Made by a program: the position numbers and the translations under genes. Shown here in pieces: positions 8,274-16,341 of a stretch of DNA of 50,364 bases. This DNA comes from Gammaproteobacteria bacterium 13_2_20CM_66_19 (lineage in GTDB: Bacteria; Pseudomonadota; Gammaproteobacteria; Steroidobacterales; Steroidobacteraceae): positions 1 to 50,364 of the forward strand of contig MNCZ01000117.1 of the NCBI GenBank assembly GCA_001914695.1. Reading direction: 5' to 3'. Position 1 is the stretch's first letter. Each line of letters begins with the position of its first letter. Under the pieces are notes generated by a model that searched no databases, had not been told where the DNA came from, and was given only the letters and a program-made list of their open reading frames with translations.

Positions 8274-8320
8274 CGGCGGTCAGGCAATCTCGGCGCCCAT
8301 CGCTATCACTCTGATCTGAT

Positions 8321-8397
8321 TGGTGGAAAGGGAGGGACTCGAACCCTCGACCCCGGCATTATGAGTGCCGTGCTCTAACCAGCTGAGCTACCTTTCC
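8321..8397 (-). tRNA. tRNA-Met (CAT anticodon)
   Basis: The reverse complement folds as a complete 77-nt tRNA: acceptor GGAAAGG paired with CCTTTCC, discriminator A and encoded CCA, D arm GCTCAGCTGGTTAGAGC, anticodon arm with CTCATAA, and T arm GAGGGTTCGAGTCCCTC. The CAT anticodon, with ACTCATAATG and GGGGTC in the variable region, resembles elongator tRNA-Met more than lysidine tRNA-Ile2, but the latter cannot be fully excluded. Its 3' end faces the recombinase and probably forms the island attachment site. Confidence 0.93.
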
Positions 8398-8641
8398 ACG
8401 AGGGCGCGCATTGTCCTCACCCGCGCCCCGGGGTGTCAAACGGCCGAGCCTGACGGAGGCCGCGTGAGCGGTCGGCTCCCCCGCCGGCACCAGCGCACCC
8501 CTCGCCCGCCCGTCCGGTCGACGCGACAGGCTGAGTACTGTCCGGTCGAGCGACTTCGTCCTAGGAATGTCGAATCCAGCGGGGCTCACACGTCGTGTGG
8601 TTGAAGCGAGGGGTTCTGACCCCCGTGACGTGGAGCGAATC
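8398..8641. other. Intergenic stretch without a supported gene
   Basis: This 244-base GC-rich stretch follows the tRNA 5' end. It holds a repeated GTCCGGTCGA (near 8513 and 8539) and small inverted repeats such as CACACGTCGTGTG. It presumably carries the tRNA promoter on the minus strand and the promoter of the plus-strand cluster. I see no convincing gene in it. Confidence 0.4.
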
Positions 8642-8832
8642 ATGAATCTCGTCGACATCCTGCGGCCCGCGGTGCTGGCGCTCCGAAGGCTCGGACCCTA
8701 TGCGCTGCTGGAGCTCCTCGTGCCGGGCGGTACAATCCTCGCACTCTTCCTGTATCTGTACCGGCGGCGTGCGAACGCGAGCGCCAATCCGCTCAGCCGC
8801 CGGTCGATTTGCTCACCGCCTGTTCGTCGTGA
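8642..8832 (+). CDS. Small hypothetical membrane protein, 3' end uncertain
   Basis: The ATG at 8642 opens a reading frame starting MNLVDILRPAVLALRRLG with one strongly hydrophobic segment and a YRRR positive stop-transfer end, the form of a single-pass membrane protein of about 40-60 residues. The frame has no stop of its own before 9235 and would run far into the next gene, which is well supported in another frame. A shift into the neighbouring frame would end at a TGA at 8830-8832, just before the ribosome site of the next gene; that end is used here. Function is unknown. A frameshift or a sequence error is possible. Confidence 0.35.
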
Positions 8833-8849
8833 AGAAGGAGAGCCGCGTG

Positions 8850-9344
8850 ATGATGATTTCCAGGATCGCTCCGTGTCTCTGGTTCAACGGCGAAGCCGAG
8901 GACGCTGCGAAGTTCTACGTCTCAATTTTCCCGGACTCGAGGATCGACTCGGCGTCCCGCTACGACGGTGGCACACGCCTTCCCGTAGCCTTCCCGAAGG
9001 GGACGGCGCTGATGGTCGAGTTCACGCTCGCGGGCCAGCGCTTCCAGGCATTGAATGGCGGTCCGCAGTTCAAGCACTCCGAAGCCATTTCGCTCTCGGT
9101 CTCGTGCCGCGATGCGAAGGATGTCGATCACTACTGGAGTGCGCTCACCGCCAAGGGCGGCGCCGAGGGCCCGTGCGGCTGGTGCAAGGATCGCTTCGGC
9201 GTGTCATGGCAGGTCGTGCCGGAGGGCCTGGGTGAGCTGCTGTCGGACCCCGACCCGGGCCGCGCGGGTCGCGCCATGGAAGCGATGCTCAAGATGAAAA
9301 AGCTCGATCTTGCCGCCATGCGCCAGGCTGCCGAGGGCCGGTGA
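8850..9344 (+). CDS. VOC-superfamily (PhnB/DUF899-like glyoxalase fold) protein
   Basis: This protein of about 164 residues starts MISRIAPCLWFNGEAEDAAKFYVSIF, the signature start of the PhnB / 3-demethylubiquinone-9 3-methyltransferase-like group of the vicinal oxygen chelate superfamily. It continues with FTLAGQRFQALNGG and ends its fold with DRFGVSWQVVPEGL. The annotated methyltransferase name for this family is misleading; most members have unknown substrates. AAGGAG lies just upstream and fits either a GTG at 8847 or the ATG at 8850. It is 22 bases upstream of the AraC regulator and probably co-transcribed with it. Confidence 0.82.
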   Translation: MMISRIAPCLWFNGEAEDAAKFYVSIFPDSRIDSASRYDGGTRLPVAFPKGTALMVEFTLAGQRFQALNGGPQFKHSEAISLSVSCRDAKDVDHYWSALTAKGGAEGPCGWCKDRFGVSWQVVPEGLGELLSDPDPGRAGRAMEAMLKMKKLDLAAMRQAAEGR

Positions 9345-9366
9345 TCGAAGCACGCCTGGACGATGC

Positions 9367-10218
9367 ATGCCTGAATTTACCGTTCAGTCGCTTCTGACGA
9401 CTCCCTGCGTCGCGGTCCAGGACGTGGGCTGCTCGGGCGGTCATCGACACCCCGATGCGGAAGAGCACGCGAGCGCGACGCACCTCGTTTTCTCCTATCG
9501 CGGTGCCTTCGTGCGACATCTCGGGCGCGATGAGGCGGTGGCCGAGGCGAATCAGGTGCTCTTCTTCAACGCCTTCGAAGGCTACCGCGTCAGCCATCCG
9601 GTGCCCGGCGGCGATGCGAGCCTCGACCTGGTGGTTGACGAAGCGACGCTCCGTGAGCTCGCGCCGTCCGCCCTGCTCAAGGACGGTGCGGATCTTGAGT
9701 TTCGCGTGCAGCGGCTACGGATCGATCCGCGCGCGCAGGCACTGGTTGCACTCCTCAGGCACGGCCTGCACGCGGGTACCGCCGAGCCTCTCGAAGCGGA
9801 GAGCGTCGCGCTGACGCTCGTGGGGCGGGGGCTCGGCCCGCGCAGCGCCCGGGCCGCGAGAGGGAGCTTCGCACGCCGGCGTCTCGTCGACCGCGCGAAG
9901 CTCGTGCTCGCAGCCGACCTCTCGAGGCGCTGGACGCTCGCCGAGGTGGCCGCCGAGGTCGGCGGCTCGCCCGTCTATCTGACGCAGGCATTCCAGCAGG
10001 TGGAGGGTCTCCCGCTCTATCGCTACCAGCTGCATCTCCGGCTGGCGCGCGCACTGGACCTGCTCGGAACATACGAGGACTTGAGCGCACTCAGCCTCGA
10101 TCTTGGCTTCTCCAGCCACAGCCATTTCAGCGCCGCATTCCAGCGCATCTACGGCCGCACGCCCTCCGAGTTCCGCCGCTCGCTGCAGCGCTGCACGCCG
10201 GCAGCACCCGATCGCTAA
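9367..10218 (+). CDS. AraC-family transcriptional regulator
   Basis: The 283-residue protein has an N-terminal sensor region (about 1-170) with HRHPDAEEHASATH, resembling a small cupin sensor, and a C-terminal AraC double helix-turn-helix domain. The latter shows WTLAEVAAEVGGSPVYLTQAF for the first motif and LDLGFSSHSHFSAAFQRIYG for the second, followed by TPSEFRR. It should be a ligand-responsive activator. The chosen ATG at 9367 gives the usual family length; a longer reading only overlaps the previous gene. Its target may be the adjacent VOC gene or the downstream cluster, which is inference. Confidence 0.87.
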   Translation: MPEFTVQSLLTTPCVAVQDVGCSGGHRHPDAEEHASATHLVFSYRGAFVRHLGRDEAVAEANQVLFFNAFEGYRVSHPVPGGDASLDLVVDEATLRELAPSALLKDGADLEFRVQRLRIDPRAQALVALLRHGLHAGTAEPLEAESVALTLVGRGLGPRSARAARGSFARRRLVDRAKLVLAADLSRRWTLAEVAAEVGGSPVYLTQAFQQVEGLPLYRYQLHLRLARALDLLGTYEDLSALSLDLGFSSHSHFSAAFQRIYGRTPSEFRRSLQRCTPAAPDR

Positions 10219-10299
10219 AGATTCTGACAGCGCTCCCCAGCGCAGCGTGGCTTACTCATCGCTCCCGGAATGCGGGGGATCCATTCGGAGAGCGGTGTC

Positions 10300-10455
10300 A
10301 TGACAGAGAAGACCTGTGCGGCTTGCGACTGCAAGCTGGATGCAAACTCCATCAAGTTGAAGATCGGCGGCAAGACGGTTGAGGTGTGCTGCGAGGACTG
10401 CGCGCGCAAGCTCAAGGAGACGCAGAGCTTCACGCCGGCGCCGCGGGGGGAGTGA
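10300..10455 (+). CDS. Small Cys-rich TRASH/YHS-like metal-binding protein
   Basis: This 51-residue protein reads CAACDCKLD, then KIGGKTVEVCCEDCARKL. The two Cys clusters separated by a short beta hairpin, and the ending CxxC-ARKL, match the metal-binding YHS/TRASH type of treble-clef-like knuckle. A ribosome site GGAG lies about nine bases upstream of the ATG. It ends three bases before the next gene, so the two are likely co-translated. Likely roles are metal binding or delivery; there is no experimental anchor. Confidence 0.7.
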   Translation: MTEKTCAACDCKLDANSIKLKIGGKTVEVCCEDCARKLKETQSFTPAPRGE

Positions 10456-10458
10456 GCC

Positions 10459-11319
10459 ATGCACGGCAACGGAGCATCGGCGGCCCGGCACAGCGTTGAG
10501 ACGGCCTCGGGATGCATCAGCTACACCGAACAGGGCGCGGGGCCGGTCGCGCTCTTCGTCCATGGGGTGCTGTTGAACGGCCATCTCTGGCGCCAGCAGC
10601 TCTCGCAGTTGTCCGACACGCGCCGCTGCATCGCGGTGGATCTCCTGGCGCATGGTGAGACCGAGATCGCGCCGGGCCAGGACGTGTCGGTGACGGCGAA
10701 TGCGCTGATGCTCGAGTCATTCCTCGACGCGCTGAGCATCGACCAGGTGGATCTCGTTGGCAACGACAGCGGCGGGGGCATCGCCCAGATCTTCGCGGCG
10801 CGGCACCCGGAGCGGCTGCGGAGTCTCACCCTCACCAACTGCGATGCGCACGACAACTGGCCGCCGGCAGCGTTCAAGCCATTCCTCGCCATGGCGGCCG
10901 CGGGAGGCCTCCGCGGCGCGCTCGAGGCGATGCTGGCGGACAAGAGTCTCTATCGCTCGCCGCAGGCGCTCGGGCCGGCGTATGAGCACCCGGAACGGCT
11001 GACCGACGAGAGCATCGAGACTTACCTCCGTCCCCTGGTTCGGACCGAGCAGCGCTTACGCGACTTCCAGCGCTTTCTCGCCGCGTTCGACAACGTCCAG
11101 ACGGTGAGGCTCGAGAGTCGTTTGAGGTCGCTACAGGTACCGACCCTGATAGTCTGGGGAACCGACGATATCTATTTCCCCGTCAAGTGGTCGCGGTGGC
11201 TGGCCGACACGATCCCGGGCACGCGCCGGCGGGTCGAGCTCGAGGGCGCCCGCATCTTCTTTCCCGAAGAGCGCTCGGCGGAGTTCAACCGGGAACTGCG
11301 CGCGCATTGGAGTGTCTGA
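10459..11319 (+). CDS. Alpha/beta-fold hydrolase
   Basis: The 286-residue protein shows the alpha/beta hydrolase core. ALFVHGVLLNGHLW provides the oxyanion-loop HG, and DLVGNDSGGGIAQIFAARHPERL holds the nucleophile elbow with Asp (G-N-D-S-G), as in haloalkane dehalogenase and epoxide hydrolase relatives. TLIVWGTDDIYFP supplies the acid. Where the catalytic His is normally found (G-A-x-H) this protein reads GARIFFPEER, so the His is not at the expected place. The substrate cannot be told. A ribosome site GGGAG precedes the ATG, and it follows the Cys-rich gene directly. Confidence 0.83.
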   Translation: MHGNGASAARHSVETASGCISYTEQGAGPVALFVHGVLLNGHLWRQQLSQLSDTRRCIAVDLLAHGETEIAPGQDVSVTANALMLESFLDALSIDQVDLVGNDSGGGIAQIFAARHPERLRSLTLTNCDAHDNWPPAAFKPFLAMAAAGGLRGALEAMLADKSLYRSPQALGPAYEHPERLTDESIETYLRPLVRTEQRLRDFQRFLAAFDNVQTVRLESRLRSLQVPTLIVWGTDDIYFPVKWSRWLADTIPGTRRRVELEGARIFFPEERSAEFNRELRAHWSV

Positions 11320-11390
11320 GTGTTCCCGGTCCTCGGCTGGACAGCCCGCGAGGGGTGTATTCCGTGCATTCACCGGAAGTGGATTGCGAG

Positions 11391-11594
11391 ATGTCTCGGC
11401 GGAATGGCAGCTCTCCGGGCCTGCTTTTCACCCTCGGCGCCATATTGGCAGTCACCGCCCTGAGCGTTCTCTTACCCGCCTGCGCGAACAAGGCAGCCGA
11501 GACCGCACTCAGCGCGCGGTCTCTCGAGGCGAATTGCGATCGGATGGAACCGGAGCCGTATCGGGCTCACCGCACGCGGTTGCTGCGGCTGTGA
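11391..11594 (+). CDS. Small hypothetical membrane-anchored or lipoprotein-like protein
   Basis: A 67-residue frame starts MSRRNGSSPG, followed by one hydrophobic segment (about residues 11-31) ending LLPACANKAA, which looks like a signal sequence or anchor with a near-lipobox Cys. The rest is short and charged, and no family is recognised. The ribosome site is weak and the gene lies between two convergent units, so it may not be expressed. Confidence 0.3.
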   Translation: MSRRNGSSPGLLFTLGAILAVTALSVLLPACANKAAETALSARSLEANCDRMEPEPYRAHRTRLLRL

Positions 11595-11634
11595 AGAGTC
11601 GCCCTTCGGTCGGCGGCGCGGGCGGAGCGAACGC

Positions 11635-12726
11635 TCAGACGTTGAACCTGAAGTGCATGACATCGCCCTCCTGGACGATGTAGTCCTTGCCTTCGAGGCG
11701 GAGCTTCCCGGCATCGCGGGCACCCGCCTCGCCCTTCCCCGCGAGGTAGTCGGCGAAGGCGATGACCTCGGCGCGGATGAAGCCGCGCTCGAAGTCGGTG
11801 TGGATCACGCCCGCCGCCTGCGGGGCGGTCGCCCCGGTCCGCACCGTCCAAGCGCGCACTTCCTTCGGTCCCGCGGTGAAAAACGTCTGCAGGCCGAGCA
11901 GCCGATAGGCGGCGCGGATCACCCGGCTCAAGCCCGGCTCCGTGAGCCCGAGCTCGGCGAGAAACTCGCTCCGCTCGGCCTCATCGAGCTGCGCGATCTC
12001 CGCCTCGATCGCCGCGCACACCGGCACCACTTGGGCGCCCTCGGCGGGGGCGTGCTGCTCGAGCGCGGCGAGCAGCGGATTCCCGGTGAAGCCGTTCTCG
12101 TCGACGTTCGCGACGTACATCACCGGCTTCGCCGTGAGCAGCTGCAGCTCGCGCAGATCGCGTCGCTCCTCCTCGCTCAAGCTGAGCGCGCGCACCGGCT
12201 TCGCCGCATCGAGCTGCACCCGGACACCCTCGAAGAGGGTGCGCTTGCGGATCGCATCCTTGTCGCCCCCCTTGGCCGCGCGAGTGGCCCGCTCGAGCCC
12301 CTTATCGAGCGTCGCGAGATCCGCGAGCGCGAGCTCGGTATCGACGGTCGCCACGTCCGACAGCGGATCGACCCGGCCGGCGACGTGGATGACGTCGGCG
12401 CTCTCGAAGCAGCGCACCACGTGCGCGATCGCATCCACTTCGCGGATGTGCGACAGAAACTGATTTCCGAGTCCCTCGCCCTGCGAGGCTCCGGCGACCA
12501 AGCCCGCGATATCGACGAACTCCACCGTGGTCGGGACGATCTTCTCCGGCTTCGCGATCGCGGCGAGCTGCGCGAGGCGCGGATCGGGCACCGGCACGAC
12601 GCCGACGTTCGGATCGATGGTGCAGAACGGGTAGTTCTCGGCGGCGATCTGGGCGCGCGTCAACGCGTTGAAGAGCGTCGACTTGCCGACATTGGGCAGA
12701 CCCACGATGCCGCAGCGGATGGGCAT
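11635..12726 (-). CDS. ychF: Redox-regulated ATPase YchF
   Basis: The 363-residue protein is a full-length Obg-family P-loop ATPase. It has the G1 loop GLPNVGKST at its start, [19 protein letters not shown] for switch II, and NVDE in place of NKxD; the altered G4 is why YchF prefers ATP. A coiled-coil region follows and then a C-terminal TGS domain ([20 protein letters not shown]). It associates with ribosomes and tunes stress responses and translation start. It begins one base after the pth stop, the classic pth-ychF pair, and is last in the minus-strand operon. Confidence 0.97.
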   Translation of the reverse strand: MPIRCGIVGLPNVGKSTLFNALTRAQIAAENYPFCTIDPNVGVVPVPDPRLAQLAAIAKPEKIVPTTVEFVDIAGLVAGASQGEGLGNQFLSHIREVDAIAHVVRCFESADVIHVAGRVDPLSDVATVDTELALADLATLDKGLERATRAAKGGDKDAIRKRTLFEGVRVQLDAAKPVRALSLSEEERRDLRELQLLTAKPVMYVANVDENGFTGNPLLAALEQHAPAEGAQVVPVCAAIEAEIAQLDEAERSEFLAELGLTEPGLSRVIRAAYRLLGLQTFFTAGPKEVRAWTVRTGATAPQAAGVIHTDFERGFIRAEVIAFADYLAGKGEAGARDAGKLRLEGKDYIVQEGDVMHFRFNV

Positions 12727-12727
12727 G

Positions 12728-13342
12728 TCAGGAGTTGGTCGCGGGCGGCTCGCCCGGCGAGGGCCCGCGGCTGTGCAGGCGATTCATGGCGCTCTGCGCC
12801 CCTTCCGTGAGGAGCACCGGCACGGCGTCGGCCGCGACGAGCAGCGCCTCGCGGATGAGCTCCGCGTCGGCGGCGTTCGGGCGTCCGAGCACGTAGTCGA
12901 GCACGGCCGAACGATCGCCCGGGTGCCCGATACCGATGCGCAGCCGCCAGAACGCATCGCCCATGTGCGCGATCACATCGCGCATGCCGTTGTGGCCGGC
13001 GGCGCCTCCACCCTGTTTGAGCCGTACCACGCCCGCGGGGAAGTCGAGCTCGTCGTACGCCACCAGCACCGACTCGACCGGGACCTTGTAGTAATCCGCG
13101 ACGCTGCGCACCGGGTCGCCGCTGCGGTTCATGTAGCTCATGGGCTTGAGCAACCATAGATCCTCGCCGCCGATGCGCGCACGCGCGAGCTCCGCCTGGT
13201 GGCGCGGCTCGCTGCGGAAGGTCGCCTGGTGGCGGCGGGCGAGCTCGTCGACGACCTGGAAGCCGGCGTTGTGACGGGTGCGCGCGTACTCGATGCCCGG
13301 ATTGCCGAGCCCGACGATCAGCTTGAGCGGCTCACCTGCCAT
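12728..13342 (-). CDS. pth: Peptidyl-tRNA hydrolase
   Basis: The 204-residue protein begins with [21 protein letters not shown], which carries the conserved Asn and catalytic His of Pth. It continues with [10 protein letters not shown] and the [12 protein letters not shown] substrate loop. It releases tRNA from prematurely dropped peptidyl-tRNA in the cytoplasm. Length is normal. It lies between rplY and ychF, the usual bacterial arrangement, and all three serve translation. A strong hairpin lies between rplY and this gene. Confidence 0.97.
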   Translation of the reverse strand: MAGEPLKLIVGLGNPGIEYARTRHNAGFQVVDELARRHQATFRSEPRHQAELARARIGGEDLWLLKPMSYMNRSGDPVRSVADYYKVPVESVLVAYDELDFPAGVVRLKQGGGAAGHNGMRDVIAHMGDAFWRLRIGIGHPGDRSAVLDYVLGRPNAADAELIREALLVAADAVPVLLTEGAQSAMNRLHSRGPSPGEPPATNS

Positions 13343-13366
13343 GTCGTTGACTCACGCCCTAAACGC

Positions 13367-13409
13367 CGCCGGCCGCCTGGGGAGCCTTCCCTCCCGCGGG
13401 CGGCCGGCG
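13367..13409 (-). terminator. Intercistronic hairpin between rplY and pth
   Basis: Eleven-base arms CGCCGGCCGCC (13367-13377) and GGCGGCCGGCG (13399-13409) pair perfectly around a 21-base loop. Read on the minus strand the stem is followed by GCGTTTAG, a very short T run. It may be a partial terminator or an RNA-processing and stability element that lowers pth-ychF expression relative to rplY. A full intrinsic terminator is not proven. Confidence 0.4.
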
Positions 13410-13434
13410 TCCGGTGTCGTGCCCGGTGCGGCGG

Positions 13435-14229
13435 CTACTTCTTGCCGCCCTCCTTCTTCCCGGCAGCGGCCTCTTTCTTCGGCGCTGCCGCGTCCTTCTT
13501 CTCCTCGCCCTTCTTCGCCTCGCCGGCGGCGGCTGGAGCGCCCGGAGCCGCAGCGGGTGCGGCACCCGGAGCGCCGGGCGCGCCCGCGGCGAGCGGGGCT
13601 GCGCCCTCGGCGGGCACGGCGGCAGCGGCCTCGGCGGCAACCGGCTCGGGCTCCTCGGCGCGCGGCGCATGGATCGAAACGACCGGCGCGTTGCGACGCG
13701 TGAGCTCCGGAATCGCAACCCCCGGAGGCAGCGGGATGTCCGCGAGGAACTTGGTATCGTTGAGGCTCATGCCCGAGAGGTCGAGCTCGAGGAACTCCGG
13801 CAGGTCCTTCGGCAGGCAGCTCACCTCGACGTCGGCGCGCATGTGCGAGACCACCCCACCCTGGCTCTTGACGCCCGGCGACACGCTCTCGCCCCTGAAG
13901 TGGATCGGAAGGCGAATGCGGATCCTCTCGTTCTCGACCACGCGCTGCAGATCGACGTGCACGACGAGGTTTCTCGCCGGGTGCATCTGCACGTCCTTGA
14001 TGATCGCATCTTCGGTGCGCTCGCCGATGTTGAGCCGCACGATCGAGGAATAGAAGCGCTCATCGGCGATCATGGTGAGCAGGTTCTGCTGGTCGAGGAC
14101 CAGCGCCTGGGCGTCCTGGTGAGCGCCGTACAGGATGGCGGGCACCTTGCCGCTGTGACGCAGGCGGCGGCTCGCACCCTTGCCTTGCGTCTCGCGCAGA
14201 TCCGCGCCGAAGGTGAATGAAATACGCAT
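13435..14229 (-). CDS. rplY: Ribosomal protein bL25 (Ctc form) with low-complexity tail
   Basis: The 264-residue protein has the bL25 domain at its start (TFGADLRETQGKGASRRLRHSGKVPAILYG) that binds 5S rRNA. A second TL5/Ctc-type beta domain follows (LPKDLPEFLELDLSGMSLND). The last 70 or so residues are almost only Ala, Pro, Gly, Lys and Glu, ending KKEGGKK. Ordinary Ctc proteins are about 200-220 residues, so this tail is long. The ATG at 14229 has GGGAG seven bases upstream; the TTG one codon before it is less likely. It lies between prs and pth. Confidence 0.95.
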   Translation of the reverse strand: MRISFTFGADLRETQGKGASRRLRHSGKVPAILYGAHQDAQALVLDQQNLLTMIADERFYSSIVRLNIGERTEDAIIKDVQMHPARNLVVHVDLQRVVENERIRIRLPIHFRGESVSPGVKSQGGVVSHMRADVEVSCLPKDLPEFLELDLSGMSLNDTKFLADIPLPPGVAIPELTRRNAPVVSIHAPRAEEPEPVAAEAAAAVPAEGAAPLAAGAPGAPGAAPAAAPGAPAAAGEAKKGEEKKDAAAPKKEAAAGKKEGGKK

Positions 14230-14293
14230 CAACGTTCTCCCGTAGTGTCAGCAACGATACCGGCGCGCGACCAGACCGGCACACCTCAAAAAA

Positions 14294-15265
14294 TCAGTCG
14301 ACATAGAGCGAGCTCACCGACTCCTCATCCAGAATGCGGCGGATGGTCTCGGCGAGCAGCTCCGCCACCGACAGCTGGCGGATGCGGGCGGCGCCCCGGG
14401 CCTCGGGGCCGAGCGGAATCGTGTCCGTGACGACGAGCTCATCGAGCGCGGACTTCATGACCTTCTCCACCGCGCCTCCCGAGAGCACCGGGTGCGTGAT
14501 GTAGGCCACCACCTTCACGGCGCCCTCCTCCTTCAGTGCCTGCGCCGCCTGGCAGAGCGTGCCTGCGGTGTCGACCAGATCGTCGATCAGGATGCAGATC
14601 TTTCCCTCGACCTCGCCGATGATGTTCATCACCTTGGATTCGTTCGGCCGCGGGCGGCGCTTGTCGATGATCGCCAGCTCCGCATCGTCGAGCCGCTTGG
14701 CGAAGGCCCGCGCGCGCGCCACGCCGCCGACGTCCGGCGACACGATGATGACGTTCCGGTACGCACGCTTCCACGCATCGCCGAGCAGCACCGGGGAGGC
14801 ATACACGTTGTCCACCGGGATGTCGAAGAAGCCCTGGATCTGCTCCGAGTGCAGGTCGATCGTCAGCAGCCGGTTGACGCCCGCGCTCGAGAGCATGTTG
14901 GCGACCAGCTTCGCCGTGATCGCCGCGCGCGTGCCCTTGATGCGCCGGTCCTGGCGCGAGTAGCCGAAGTACGGCACCACCGCGGTGATGCGCGCGGCCG
15001 AGGCGCGCCGGCAGGCATCCACCATCACGAGCAGCTCCATGAGACTTTCGTTCGCCGGCGGGCAGGTCGACTGCACGATGAATACGTCGCGTCCGCGCAC
15101 GTTCTCCATGAGCTCGATGTTGATCTCGCCGTCGCTGAAGCGCCCGACGTAGATGCGCCCGAGCGGGGCCTGGAGGCCCTTTGCGATGTCCTGCGCCAGC
15201 GCCGGGTTCGCATTGCCTGCGAACAGCGCGAGCGTGTCGCTGGTACGTTTGTCGGTCGTGCTCAT
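14294..15265 (-). CDS. prs: Ribose-phosphate pyrophosphokinase
   Basis: The 323-residue cytosolic enzyme makes PRPP from ribose 5-phosphate and ATP for nucleotide, His, Trp and NAD synthesis. Visible motifs are [37 protein letters not shown] for ATP binding, [11 protein letters not shown], the flexible loop DKRRPRPN, and the PRPP loop [11 protein letters not shown]. The start at MSTTDKRT gives the usual length; a longer in-frame reading would run through the tRNA-Gln gene and is rejected. It sits between tRNA-Gln and rplY. Confidence 0.97.
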   Translation of the reverse strand: MSTTDKRTSDTLALFAGNANPALAQDIAKGLQAPLGRIYVGRFSDGEINIELMENVRGRDVFIVQSTCPPANESLMELLVMVDACRRASAARITAVVPYFGYSRQDRRIKGTRAAITAKLVANMLSSAGVNRLLTIDLHSEQIQGFFDIPVDNVYASPVLLGDAWKRAYRNVIIVSPDVGGVARARAFAKRLDDAELAIIDKRRPRPNESKVMNIIGEVEGKICILIDDLVDTAGTLCQAAQALKEEGAVKVVAYITHPVLSGGAVEKVMKSALDELVVTDTIPLGPEARGAARIRQLSVAELLAETIRRILDEESVSSLYVD

Positions 15266-15341
15266 AACTGCTGTGCTGCGCGCGCGGTCCACCGGCCCTG
15301 CATGCGGCCGCGTGCCATCAGGCGCGCCAGGTCTCAAAAAC

Positions 15342-15416
15342 TGGCTGGGGTGGAAGGATTCGAACCTCCGAATGGCGGGATCAAAACCCGCTGCCTTACC
15401 ACTTGGCGACACCCCA
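15342..15416 (-). tRNA. tRNA-Gln (TTG anticodon)
   Basis: The reverse complement is a 75-nt tRNA with encoded CCA. The acceptor TGGGGTG pairs with CACCCCA, the D arm is GCCAAGTGGTAAGGC, the anticodon loop is TTTTGAT with TTG, and the T arm is GGAGGTTCGAATCCTTCC. U1-A72 is characteristic of tRNA-Gln. It lies between ispE and prs, a position conserved in many gammaproteobacteria, and is probably cut from the operon transcript. Confidence 0.96.
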
Positions 15417-15480
15417 GCACCCGTCGCTCTTACCATCCGCACCCATGCGGATGGGAGGCGGGCGCGCATCTTACGCCGCC

Positions 15481-16341
15481 TCACCCACCCCGCGTGTGCC
15501 GGAGAAGCTCGTGGAGCGGGGAGCGGTCGAGGCCCCGCGCCACGAAGCTCCCCCAGCGATCGGGCACCCGCCCCGCGAGCCGCTCCGCCTCGGCGGCGCT
15601 CTCGAAGGCCGTGAAGACACACGAGCCGGTGCCCGTCAGGTGCGCGGGAGCGACGCGCGAGAGCCACTCGAGCGCCTCGGCCACCTCGGGTGAGCGCGAG
15701 CGCACTACCGCCTCGCAATCGTTGCGCCCGCCCGACTCAAAAAAGGCGCGTAGGGTGATGAGGGGGGAATTTCGTGTCAATTCAGGGCTCTGGAACACCT
15801 CCCGGGTGCTCACCGCCACCCTCGGATGGATAATGACGTACCACCTCGAGGGGAGCGTGACGGGGGTCAGCCGCTCGCCTACCCCCTCCGCCCAGGCCGA
15901 AGAACCCTGAACGAAAACAGGTACATCCGCCCCGAGCGTTGCCCCGAGGGCCACGAGCTCCCCGAGCGCAAGCCGGCAGTCCCAGAGCTCGTTCAGCACC
16001 AGGAGCGCCGTGGCCGCATCCGAGCTCCCGCCGCCGAGGCCCGATCCCAGGGGGATGCGCTTGCGAACTCCAAGGCTGGCACCGAGCCGCGTGCCGGAGG
16101 CGTCCTTCAAAGCGCGGGCGGCCCGCACCGTGAGATCGGCCTCGGGTGCGAGGTCCTTCGGGCCCTCCGGCCGCTCGATCCGCCCGTCGTCCCGCACGCT
16201 GATCTCGAGCGTGTCGGTGAGATCGATGAGCTGAAAGAGGGTCTGCAGCTCGTGATAGCCGTCGGCGCGCCGGCCCGTCACATGGAGAAAGAGATTCAGC
16301 TTGGCGGGCGCGGGCCAGCGCGTGTCGCCGCCGGCCTTCAC
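15481..16341 (-). CDS. ispE: 4-diphosphocytidyl-2-C-methyl-D-erythritol kinase
   Basis: The 286-residue GHMP kinase phosphorylates CDP-methylerythritol in the MEP isoprenoid pathway. The N-terminal [12 protein letters not shown] holds the catalytic Lys, the ATP loop is [24 protein letters not shown] carries the catalytic Asp, and LTGTGSCVF is the third GHMP motif. Length and motifs are normal. It overlaps lolB by four bases (ATGA), so the two are translationally coupled, as in many gammaproteobacteria. Confidence 0.97.
   Translation of the reverse strand: MKAGGDTRWPAPAKLNLFLHVTGRRADGYHELQTLFQLIDLTDTLEISVRDDGRIERPEGPKDLAPEADLTVRAARALKDASGTRLGASLGVRKRIPLGSGLGGGSSDAATALLVLNELWDCRLALGELVALGATLGADVPVFVQGSSAWAEGVGERLTPVTLPSRWYVIIHPRVAVSTREVFQSPELTRNSPLITLRAFFESGGRNDCEAVVRSRSPEVAEALEWLSRVAPAHLTGTGSCVFTAFESAAEAERLAGRVPDRWGSFVARGLDRSPLHELLRHTRGG

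Larger units (their letters stand above)
1..8320. mobile_element. Right part of a tRNA-Met-associated genomic island
   Basis: This stretch has more A/T and more mixed codon use than the very GC-rich genes to its right. It contains regulator fragments, a metal-related gene set and a tyrosine recombinase that is transcribed towards, and lies 120 bases from, the 3' end of a tRNA-Met gene. Integration into the 3' end of a tRNA gene by such a recombinase is the classic arrangement for integrative islands, so the boundary is placed at the CCA end of the tRNA (8321). I saw no second copy of the tRNA 3' end inside the window, so the left boundary is probably outside. The extent is inference. Confidence 0.5.

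Noticed and set aside
15266-15718. N-terminal extension of prs through the tRNA-Gln gene
   Set aside because: It crosses a complete tRNA and reaches ispE; PRPP synthase starts normally at MSTTDKRT.
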